Origin: Protonemura montana
Taxonomy: Eukaryota > Arthropoda > Insecta > Plecoptera > Nemouridae
Reading direction: 5' to 3'
Length of the DNA stretch: 64,000 nucleotides
NCBI GenBank assembly: GCA_947568835.1
Contig: OX387604.1
Coordinates: 10,509,860-10,573,859 of the forward strand
In this document: positions 49,301 to 61,300 of the stretch, one piece after another
Position numbering within the stretch: position 1 is the stretch's first letter
How the letters are laid out: every line of letters starts with the position of its first letter
The notes under the pieces: model-generated
What the model was told of the DNA's origin: nothing
Seen by the model: the letters and a program-made list of their open reading frames with translations, nothing else
Databases searched by the model: none
Position numbers and translations under genes: made by a program

Positions 49301-52300
49301 AATTTCACTAAACACAATAATGTGAAGCATAATTCAAGACCCACAGGATAATTTTGTGTACTGCAGTGGGAACAGAGGGTGATTTACCATTGGAAGAGCT
49401 TGAACCAGATGAGGCAGAGTTGCTCTTAGCAACACAGTCGCTAGCACTTGATGAAGCTGTCACATTGCTGGGACCCTTGTTTCCATACAGTATGTTGGTG
49501 TTCTCATCCGAGCAGCCCATCTGGTGGCGGCTCCGATTGCTCACGAGATCTAGGAACAAACAATTTTCAGATTTGCTTCTATCAGAGAGGTCACTAGAGC
49601 TTCTTGCTAGCTCAAGGTATAGTTTTCATCGGTTCCAAATGGTTCCATTTGTTATCTGGTGCAAAAATGAACAATCAATGGCAATCAAACTGTGTAGTAG
49701 GGTCATTTTCAGGTAAAGCAGAGAAATTACTGAGCATGTAACTTGCTTGGTGATAACTTATAAGAGTCAAAGGTTATCACTGGACCTCCAGTTTACTGGA
49801 CTTGATCTACCTGGTGAAAGCATTACAGTACAGGCCTGTTTTTAACTTATTTCTGGGATTTTACTTTTATGCGAATCTTATATGAAGTATGGGTTAAGGC
49901 CAACGGCACACCAGGGGTGTGCAGTCAGAGTATGCTGTGTAGGTGGCGCTTACCAACTTACCAAGGTTGTTACTGAGGTTAACAAGGCGATACCGTAAAA
50001 TATAAACAAAACCGGGGAATATAATTCAACTACGAGTGGTTAAGTTAAAAAAATGTTGGACCTAATCATTACCCATAATCATAGATAGATCTCACGTTAT
50101 ATTTCCCGGTTATAAACCTCTCTTCATCTTTCGCAATCGCCCATTTCTACTTCAGAATCCTTTCTTCCTCAGCCCTAGTTCATTCCAAAAGTAAGCAACC
50201 ATGACTGACCCATGTCCTCTGCGCCGATATCTCCAAGCGCCAGAGTCTCAACGATGGTAGCGAGATCACTGGCTTGTGTGCTTGTAACAGGATGCTCGTT
50301 ACACTGGTCGCGCAGAGTGTGCACAACCACGGAGAGCTCGCCAACGGCCGCTGACGCAGATTGGATTTCTCCCGTCACCGCTACGATTGCCTCTGCGTGT
50401 GCCATCGACAGCATGCTGTCTGCGATCGCCTCCGCTGCTTGCTGCAACACCCCATCAACAGGGCAAGTAAGTTACACAAAAGTATTTTTCAATGTATATT
50501 GTTCACTTTTGATGTTGTGCTTAGCCCTGTAATTGCTGGGTAACTTTTTTAGGCTAAAATAATGGGCTGTGCTGGGTTTTTACCACTTTGCAACCATACA
50601 ATTGATATAGAAGTAGAAAAATGGCTAGTAGCTAGCCATGGGGCCGAAAATTTCCTGAATATTGTCAGAGTTATTGCTGTCTCGGCAATAACCTCATAGG
50701 CGCACCATCGAAGGACTCCGAGGTGGCGATGGTTTGTAAGCAGGAAATCCAGACAAATCAGTTCATACCGTCGACCAGGAGTGAGGAAAATAAATTGAGT
50801 GATACAACATTGAACCCGGAAGAAAGCCACAGGAAGACGGGATTGGAGGCCGCTAAGGCGGGGTGTGGCGACACAGCGACGGAGATGGAGTTGAGAGGAA
50901 GATCCGAGATGTAAGAACCAAGCTCTCGGGCACCTCAAAAATTCCGAGTAGATAGAGAGACCAGGAGAACATAGATGTTTCGAGGTAGGGTTTGCCTGCA
51001 AGGTATTAAATATGTGACTTATAATAAACGGTACTACACCAGCAAACAACATTTGTGCACCTACTGCCCATCACTAAGATCCTGACAATAAGCGTTGCAC
51101 CTCTCACAGGATTGTTTCAGTCGTCACAATATAGAAAGTGAACAGCAAAGAGAAAATAGGTTGCGTAACTAGTAAATTATACAAGAACAAGGCAGAAGCC
51201 TAAACAATACAACTCTCCACATCTTTTGCCTTGGTGAGTTGCGTTTCCTCCTAACCTCTTCCCCACTTCATACTATTCTTGTGTCAGAGAAAAAGAATTA
51301 ACACCAAGGAATCAAATTTAAATGTTCAAACTGTTCAGAATGTTCAGATGTTGCTACATTAGCATCAATGGGGTTGAGGGTTGTTATCCTGAAGTCCACC
51401 AAAATACCTGCCAAATGGTACACCTACCACTAGCCAACATACCTGAGCGGAAATGTTATCTGCCGATGCCGCCTGATCAAGCATTGTGGTAGGTTTTGCC
51501 TGCCCCTCCGTGGCTTCAGGCAGACTCGGAGTGGAGCTCGATTTACGACTCGACAGCGCGTTCATCATTCCCTTGCGCACATTGGCAACCACTACCGAAC
51601 GCGCCTGATTAGCGGCCGAGAAGGCAGCCAGAGCCCCGGCGCCCGCAGACCCATCGCAATCGCTACCGCCAGCAAGACGTAGGTCGAACTTGCCCTCAGC
51701 ACCCATGCGATAAGAGTTTGAGCCGCCATGATCCCAAGTCACGTCGATCCAGCCTGTACCATCAGAATGTGGATGAGAATTTGGCATTATTTGGTGGTGA
51801 ATAAGTATCAACTATCAGAGTAACGAGGTGCGAGAACCACTTCTTAGAGAGAGAACTTGCCTTCTCTCATTGGAACGAGCCAAATTACAAAAAAAAATGA
51901 AGTAAAGGCCAACAAATCAGGATATCAGTATCCTTGTTTTATGAGAAAGTTGTTGGCAATGGTGGAAAGGTGAGCTTCTGGTCAGGAGTGTCTAGAAACT
52001 GATTTTAAGTTTGCGCACTCTGCCAGCTACGTTGAAAATGGTGATATTAAACTAGACCAAAGTTGTGCAGGTGCTCGCTTGGCAATGTGAAACCTAGCGG
52101 CTAGCAAGAATGACTAAGAAGCACTGCTAGGTTTTACCAATCTTTTACAAGACAAGTCATAGCCAACTAATGAGTAAACTATTTTGCATAGTCCTAACCA
52201 TTGTGAAGTTCCCCTGTGACTGTTCCTTCAGCTGGTGGATTCCCGTCCTGATCGCGCCACTTCCAGTCGAGTCCTCGTACGACCCTAGCACCGACCAGCA

Positions 52301-55300
52301 GGTGTTTGAGCACCTGTGAGCGCAGCAGGCGCCGCTGCCTGCGTAAGTTTGCCTCTGCCTCCTTTGCCGCCTTACCAAGGTCCTCACAGACCCCAGTCAC
52401 GACGCCGTACACTTCAAAACCTGTCAAATTTAGCGAAGGTTATAATGAGTTGGTTGAATCAACCTTTGACGGTATTTAATTTCATGTTGAAATAGACAGG
52501 GTTTGACATGCAATGTAAGAAAGAAACCCCCTGTTCTGCTACAACCCACAGTTTTTCAGCTGCCCAAAAAGGCTTTTTTCCAGCTCAAGGCATCGATTAA
52601 ACTTTGAGTCGCCGTCTTGCATAGTGGATCTTATCAGAGCACACAAATCCCACATCCATGAAAGGAAGTACTGGGTGATTAAATTTGCATTTCTTACTTT
52701 TAAATGGCACCTCTAAGACTTGATAGCGAGAGCTATTGACTTCAGTTAAAATTAATGGCTTTTGGTATGAACATACCTGACAGGCTGAGGTAATGCGTTT
52801 GGCCGGATGCGTTCTTGCCCGTCTGCTGCACACGGATATGCCTCCAACCTTGCGTCTCATCCGTAGAGATCTCAATGGGCCAGGTGGACATGCTACCCGG
52901 TTCGTTCAGAGAGCAATCTTCCACGTGAGTGTGCAGCGTGGCCCAGTTCACCCCATCCTTGGATACCTGTGTAAACAGCAACCGGTATTAACCTTTTGCT
53001 GGCATCAACATGAATCCAAGTAATATTGATGCTTATTTCTTTGAAACCTGTTTTAGGTCCAGATCAATGAGACAATGTTGTAATGATCCATTGCACGTAC
53101 AGAATTCTACATTGTTAGCTACTTTCTCGTTTGGTTTCCATATTTTAAAGATATCGTTTATCTTAAATTGAGTGCTGAAATTATTTGTGTACAGTCTCAG
53201 GGTGGGTTTCTACTGTGCCATGATGGAAGACAAATTTATTGTTGACCTTGGCTAGACCAAACACAGTGCAACAAAAACGTAAAAGATTTTGCTAAACAAA
53301 TTTAAGACAATGCAGCCGCAATATTTGTGTTGATTGGTTCATATATTTTAAAAGTGTGCACATGCAAGTGGTCAGAATTCCTTGAAAACATGCTACATTT
53401 TTTAAAATAAAATCTTGCTCGGCAAACGTAACAGACAAAATGGTCCACTTTATACCTGGAACATCCAGTTGCGCAGGGCGGAGCGGCCGTAGCCCCTGGC
53501 ATGGCGCAGGGAATACGCAGACGGCAGAAGCCAGAGCCCCAAGTCGATAGAGAACCAAGCTCGCTTGTCGTCATTCGTGTGGCAGTTTAAAGCCGAAGAG
53601 TCTCGGCTCAAAATATCTTCCAACCGGCCGTATGGTAAATTACGACCATCGGAAGATGTTATCACAACGAGCCCAAACTGTCCAGGGTTCACCCATTCAG
53701 AACATGTTCTAAAACAAACAGCAATTTTAGTAAAAGACCAATAGTTGAAACTACCAAGCACAACAGGCATTTATTTAATTTAAAGAAGCTATAAGAGCAG
53801 GTTACTTACTTTCCATTTGTACCGATCCAATATATGACACCGTTCTCATCAAAGTCTTGCTGATGCTTGAAACTTAGCCTTTGGCCTTCTTTAAGCTTAC
53901 GGACAAAGGTGAATGTCGAGCGTTCATAGTCGTACCACTGTTTGGCAACCATTTTCAAAAGATAACGTTCCAATTGGCCAACTGTGCTCAGAGGTTCCAT
54001 CTTCAGACTGCGTCCCGAACGGTCGATCAGAGAGCTCTCCCCGGAACCCTTCTCCAAACGGAACCTCAGACGTCGCGTCAAGATCTGCACGAGTCAAACC
54101 ATACATTAAATTCACTCAGTAAAATTATATTTTTGAGTACCGTTATCACGAGAAATATCATGGGGATAATTTGGCAAATGCCGCTTACCTGCAACCCGTA
54201 GCCTGAGCCCGGAGTGTCGTAGAGGTATGTTGGAAGCTTCTCTATCGACTCCAACACTGAGATTAGCTTGTGCACAAGAATAACCCAGGAGCTGGTTCCA
54301 CCGTTTGCATCCCTCTCCTGTAAAGACGAAGCAATAAGAGTTTAGAGCACTAAATATTTGTACCACATCCATGGTAAGTCAGTGGTAAAAATCTAACCTA
54401 TCTTTTAAGTTTAAACTTTGTCCTATCATTCAAAAAGTCAAATAAATAACAAACAAATCACAATTTGAGGTCACCTAGCATTCTAGGTTTGAGACTGGAA
54501 ACGAACCTCGAAGCAGTTTTTGAAGAGCTGGACACGTTGCTTTTGTAGTTTGGTGGTCTTGTGGAGAGCAAGCCCTTGGTCCCAGCAGCTTGTAGAAAGC
54601 AATGAAAGAAGCGCCTGCACTAAACCGCTGCTGTGCAACTCGTATGCAGAGACCAGGCCTTCCTCGTGGAGCAGCTGCGTCAATTCGACAAGTGCTGAGT
54701 TTAGGATCTCGCGCCAGGACGACGAACTTTCCCGGTTGGTCATGTGCTAGAAACAGAGAATAAGTGGGATCAGTGAGAAAATTAATTCCCTAGCTAGGTG
54801 CGCCTGAAAGTCGGCGGCAGAACACCAAGATTACCTGTTTCTGGCATGCTCGTTCAATCTGAGCGACGATGTTGCCGAGTTTGGCGACTACACCTCTGGG
54901 CTGAGCTTGAGCAACTTTGAAATATTTTTCATACACATCTTGAGCCAAATGTTTTACCTTCAACAAAAAATATCAAGGTTAGAACTGAATATGATCTTCA
55001 TAAAAAAATGTATAATTGTGCATAGGCTTAAAAAAAATGCTATAAAACAAACTGTTTCTTAAAATACCTTCTGCTTCAATGCTTCCATTTTTGAACGAAG
55101 TCTTTTCCCTCTTTTTCCTGTCCAGCCTGCAGAGAACTCGGAACCGAGAGAAGTCTCTGCAGTGAACGAATGCTTCGTGCCGCGGTTTGATTCAAATATA
55201 AACCCAGGCAGATCATCACGCAAAACAGTGGATTGCTAAAATTGGGCGATAAGTGTAAATTAGCGATTCCCTCTGTAACAGGCACTAAGAAGCATAATAT

Positions 55301-58300
55301 GAAACAGGCGTAGAATTTTCGGGTTACCTGCTGGCCATCGGAGTTATGGATGTGTAGCTCCCCATCCTTGCGACTTTGCAGGGCCCAGTTTCCCACAATA
55401 AGGCGAGTGGTGCCAGGTCGGCTCAGAATGGGCTGGCTCAGCGAGTTGGGCTTTACTTGAGCACGAGCACGCTGCAGCTTCTCTAAGAATTCTCCGCGGT
55501 TCTCTGCACAAACAGGAAATGTTTCATTTAGCAGCAAGTCCGAGAGAGTCTATTAGCCACTGATTCCAAGATATTTAGATGTAGCCGGTATTAACATGAC
55601 GTACCTTCGGTAGTAAGTGTCTCAGTGTTCCTTCCTTTCCCTACAAAAAAAATTGAACAAATGTCATAAAATGCCGCTTACTTTTCTTGGGTTCTGAGAG
55701 AACCTAAAGACTTGATTCGTCTCTCATAATTTAAGGTGAGCTGAATTCCATTTTTTGCGTTGCCAACAATCAATAAACTTGCCTGCGCTATCAGCACCGC
55801 CTTCCGGACTTCCACTGGAATACATGGTAGCCAACTTTCCATCTAGGATAAACCTGAACCAGCCATTGCTACCATTGGATAGCTCCAAAGCTGCTGCATC
55901 TGACCAGATATACAGACAATCCCTGCCCCTACAAATACACCAGTCACGCCAATGGTAGGCCTTCCCTGGCAACATCTCTCTGGCATCCTCCAGCATAGGT
56001 TCTTGATCACAGTCCTCCTGTAAGAAAGATAAGGAGTCAGCTGCCATCGACATAAGAATTTGTTTCAATTGTACGAGCTATAAAAGTTCTTTTTGTAAGA
56101 TCTCTACACCGAGATGACTTACATTGTCGTCTTTGTTGCTGGCGGAGATATCTTGACACGTCAAAGGACTGCCCAAATGCATGACCTTTTGGAAAACACC
56201 AAGACGGGCAAAGTGGTCCAAAAAAGTGTCTTGAGCTTTGTCCATTAAGTCCATGACGATTTGCAACACCATTAGATGACCATCTTCATCCTCCTGAAAG
56301 CAAACACAGTGGTAAAAAATTGGTATGCATTTATCAGAAACGCAAACAGAAAAAAGAACCCTGTTGCTGCTAAAAAGTGATATGCTAGTACTTCACTCTC
56401 TGGGTCCAGTTGTAAGCCTAAGACCATGTGTGTCTGTAGTAATCAAGGAAAGCTACTAAGCAGCAATTGTAAAAAATTTACCTCTGCACCAGGGGGTTGA
56501 ACAAATTATTTCTACATTAGACACACAGAGATCATTTCCATGCTAGATAGCCAATGTTTACGTTCTCCGGCCATGCAACATGTGTAAACAATTGGAGAAC
56601 AAGGAATAGTAAAAATACAACAAATGTTAATGTTACTATTCTCACATGAAATTTGTACGACTTTTCTGCTAAGTACTTTCAAATTTTTAATAAGGGTCTT
56701 TATAAAATGTTACTCTGCACTAGAAATTTCAAAAAAGGAACAAAAAATTAAATTTTTTTTTTTTTTAACACCATCTAAAACTTCCCTGAATTACTTAAAA
56801 AAAATGTGGCCACTTTTTAGGAAATATATCAATACTATGAAAGATTCGTTTAGCCAGATAAGTCCAGCTTTGGTCGAAACTGATGTCGTCAAAACAAAAA
56901 TAAAAAAAAAAAACTACAAAAACCGGCTACCCACAACATCTGTGGAAAGTAACAACAAATTCCGTGCTCCGCAACGATCAATGATTTCATAGATGAAGAA
57001 TCAAAAGATTCACCAAGCTGACAGAACTTTTTGAAAATGACATGCATTAAATCATGGAAAAAAATCCCTGTCCTTAGAAATGAGAATTCTATGACGTGTT
57101 TATTTTTGCAAACATTGTAAGGATTATCACTTATGGAAGAGTGGGCGAGGTTGTAGAACTTAAAATAACGCAACATCTAAAACTGTCAACTGACGGTAAC
57201 TTGAAAAGAAGCACGCAACTAGGTTGCAAGTTAGCAACACTTCACAGGAACTGGCAAACCATCACAAACAGAAAGATTGGAACAAAACAAGATTGAGATC
57301 AATTACCATCGTGATAATATACTTGGCAGATAAATCGCGTCGTAAATACCCCAAGGCTGGCTTTACGCTGCATTTTGGAAGCCAAAGGTAACAATTGGAA
57401 GAGACGTTATGCTGAGTGGGGGGCGTTACATAGGATATCTGCAACACGGGCCATTATTGTTCAATACCTGCATTCTTAACTTGCAAGGGACGAAACGCTG
57501 TTAAAAGGAACTCGGACGATGGACGAATTCAACGCACTTTAGCAAACGAAACAACGCCTAGCCAAGCGTGAGTTTGTGCATAACATCAAGCGTTATCTCG
57601 CTAAGCACCACAAAAAGGGTGTTTGTTTTACAAAAGGGGGAATATTTTTATTTGGCTTCAGTTTGAGAAATATTTTATTTTACATAAAGAAAAGTAGCAA
57701 ATTGAGTTTCAAGAAGAGTACAGTGCCACAGATATTTACTGCACCTTCTAGTAATGCGTTAAGCGCAAGCAACTCTGGCTAGAAACAACTTAGTAAATCC
57801 GAGCCAGGCAATTTTTTCATTAGGGAAGAGATTACTTCAGATATTACATAGACAAAGAATATAATTTGATTGCTAGTTTTTTTTTATCAGTCTGTGTTTT
57901 CGTAAAAGCCCAAATGTCAATCTAACTGCATACTACCTAAAGAGAACTAATAGTTATCAAATTAAACCTTCAGAAATCTATGATTCGGAGCAGACCACAC
58001 GAAAGTATGAACTTTTGCAAACTACTATTGATTCCAAAGTGGTTGTTACTTTGGTGATATGTTCGACAGAAAGGATTAGATGTCAAACCTCATTGTCGAG
58101 GACTGTGGCGATCACTTCAACAAGCATTGTTCCCAGATTAAAGGTTGGAGATTCGGGACTGCAGGCCTCCATCAACAGTGCAGGCTGAATATAGTGGACC
58201 ATCTTTTTGATGAGACTCAGACTGGCTTTCCTACAAACAGAAAAAACAATTGAAATTATTTTTATACAAATGAAGGTCCGACTTTTACTTCCAAAACAGC

Positions 58301-61300
58301 AACAGTTAAAGAAACATACCTAATCGATGCCAGCATTGTTGACTGGAATGTGTTACAAAAGACGGGCAGCAGGTGTCGTAAGTATATCGGAGCCATCTCT
58401 GGATCTCCTTTAGGTTCTGATTGATCTTCAGTTTCAACTGTTTCGAGTTTCTTCTCCCTTTCAGATGGTATCATCCATTCACCTGGAGACGAAACAGTTG
58501 ACAATAAGTACCCATACTCATGAAGGTTCCATTAGGCCGAGAAAATGGGACGTTTCCACTAGTTTACTAACGTAGAGTAATGTCTTCAAGACATAACTTG
58601 CCTGGAGACTGCAGAATAGCTGCTACTTCACGGTGGCCGTCGTCAATGCGCTCCCTAGCCTTGTCCAACGGAGTCTTGCCGTCTTCGTCACGAAGGTCTG
58701 GATTGGCACCGTGGCGCAAAAGAACTTTAGCAATTGCCGGTCGACCAAAGCAGGCTGCGTAGTGTAGAGACGATGAACGTTGGCCTGGTTAAAATAGGAC
58801 ACAGAATTGTTAACAGTGCATTTATTACGGTTCTACAAGTTTTTACGGTGCACACTGCACTGAAAAAAGGAAGTGTTGTTAAAAACGAGGATCTGTAGCA
58901 GAGAAAAAAATGTAATATTTTATTTGTGCCTTGATAAGAAGCAGAAGCCTGCTTGTGCCTAGAAGCATCTTTCTAATATACATCAAAACAGAAAAATATT
59001 TGAAAAGCTGTGTGAACGGTACCTTTGTTGACATCGGCACCTCTATCACAAAGAAACTCGACCATCTCTTGAGTCCCAAAGGCAGAAGCCCAATTTAAAA
59101 GTGTTTGTCCCACATCATCCATGAAATTAACTTCAATACCTGCAAAAGAAAGCACAATTTAGTCTGGAAACAATTCCATGCTCAGTGCTTGGAAGTAAAA
59201 AAGATATCATCAGGATCAAACTTACACGTACCCCCTGTGTCTATGGCTTCGATCAAAGCGTCTGTGTCCTTGCTACGAATGCAATCTATAAGTTGTCTGT
59301 GAGACTTCTCGCCGGCACTGTCCATTCTTCGGAGGCGTGGAAGCAATTGACCAGAAACTCCTCCGGGTCCCGAACGAGAGAGCGCTTTACGCCCCTCGAA
59401 TAACAACACAAGCAACAAATCCACGAGCCGCATGGAATCAAGTGAGCACCTGGAAAAGAGTCCGTTTTCGTTTAACATTAAGGAGGTGATAAGCAAGATC
59501 AGAGAGTTAAAAGCCTGAAGTAGTGTTTATTCTTCTTTTACATGGTTCAATTCACTAAGTGCGTGGACATTCTTGCAAGAAATTCAATGAGCTGAAGGAA
59601 CTAAAGATGGTTTGAGCAGAGAAACATTTTGATAAGTCATTGAAGGAAAATTTCACTATCTGGACCTCAACTATTTACGCCGGTGAACAATTTATTTTGC
59701 TTCTTTGAAGAATTTCATGTAACATGTGTCTTCAAACTTTTGGCTATCTAAGCAGGAAAGACTTTCACTAATCTTTAAAATCATCCAATTAAACATTTGA
59801 CAATTAGATTAAAAATTTAATTATAAAACAGTGGCAGTTTAAAAAATCTTTCATACCTCTCATCACCCTGCAAGGCTTTCTCTATTGCATCAGGAAGTTC
59901 CGAGCGGAGTAGATCCTGCAATTCCACAATAAATTCATTAAAAATAACAAGAAATGGTCCATTCAACCAAATTAACAGAACATTTATTTAAACTAGAAGA
60001 GCTTGATTTAGTGGCTCTTCAAGATCATATTGTAAAGCTCAATTCGACTAAATCGTTCACTATCGCTATTATCTCATGAAGTAAACTGCTGGATTTCAGT
60101 ATAAAATTTTCTCAAACTTCTACTGTGGCTACCAAAGAGTTAATCTGATAAATGGACCTTTAATAACAAAAATCACTTAAATCAGCAATTTTAAACACAG
60201 GCTTGCAGCAAGATTGCCTCAATAGTAAAAACACTAAAGTAATATCCCTCTCTTTCTAACTTTCCCCCTCGCACTCCCCAATCGCCTGCCAACCCGGCAG
60301 ACTTCAAGTAGCTTGAAGCGGCTCGCTTCGCCTTGAACGATCTAGCATAGAAAAGCAAGTGCCGGCTCAACTCGCACAAAGCATATCCCTTCGGGGCCGA
60401 TTCACAGCCGCCTAACTGCTGCGACTTACACTGATGCAACAAATAAATGTGCATCACCCAAATCATAGACCTTTGGTAATTCTGTTGTACTTAAGCAAAA
60501 AGTCCTAAACTAATTTAAGAAATGTGTGAAGGTACAAGAAAGCTGGACGAATATGGCACCAGGTAACATAATTGTTCAGATATTGGTTATTCCTAGATCC
60601 CATGAAAAAAAATCCATTCATACAATTTTTGGTTAGGCTAAATCTCCAGGGCAACACTACCGAAAAGTACCATACATGGAAATTTTTGCTCGTGCTCATA
60701 TAGAATAGATTTTTTACTTTAGTCTCTCAAAATTGCTAGTAAAGTTACTAGTCTTCATCATGCTCAAAGCATGAATAGCACTAGCAGATCAAGACGTCTT
60801 CGACACGCTAGCAATATTCTCGCTTGATCTGCATTAGCCAAAACAGAATGTGAATTCTTGCTACATTGCTGCTTGATCATTTCTCCTATATTTACTATAA
60901 TCCAACTCTCCTCATCCATACGTACATGAGTAATACTAGGAGATCCACGGCACAGAGTCGACAGCAGACTTATGATAGTGGAGACGGACGCTGAAGATTT
61001 TGTTTCGGGAGTGGCTGAAGTGGCCGTGTTGTGTCCTTGAGCAGTGGGTCCCTGGGACGTGTTGGCGGTGGGCCCAGCAGCGTTAGACAGCCGCGTCAGC
61101 AGCTCGGACACTATCCCATGCTCGGCCAGCGGCGCAGGGTCCACGCCGCGACGCGTAAAGCGATCAGCAAGCGAAGCAAAGCAGCGCAGAGCTCCATCAG
61201 CAACCTGACAAGGGTTCATAGCATAAGATTTGTTGTTTACACTTAAAGGTTTATACTAGAACCAGTGGGCTTATAATACACAATCAGTCAAATCGGAAAT

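Larger units (their letters stand above)
43782..51620 (-). other. HECTD1: Serine-rich and acidic linker exons of HECTD1
   Basis: Exons 51443-51753 to 43782-43913 encode a long, mostly low-complexity region rich in Ser, Thr and Gly ([31 protein letters not shown]), ending in a strongly acidic run ([17 protein letters not shown]). VPNL and TSLTSTSS-type words and the acidic run are shared with vertebrate HECTD1. The intervening exons 50210-50441 and 48898-49062 ([19 protein letters not shown]) look helical. Confidence 0.85.

Noticed and set aside
50549..51052. 167-codon minus-strand frame in a HECTD1 intron, possibly part of a retroelement
   Set aside because: Composition differs from its surroundings, but I found no reverse transcriptase, integrase or repeat boundary to support it.
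56889..57176. 95-codon minus-strand frame in the 1.8-kb HECTD1 intron as a nested gene
   Set aside because: AT-driven low complexity (FFFLFLF end) without any domain signal.
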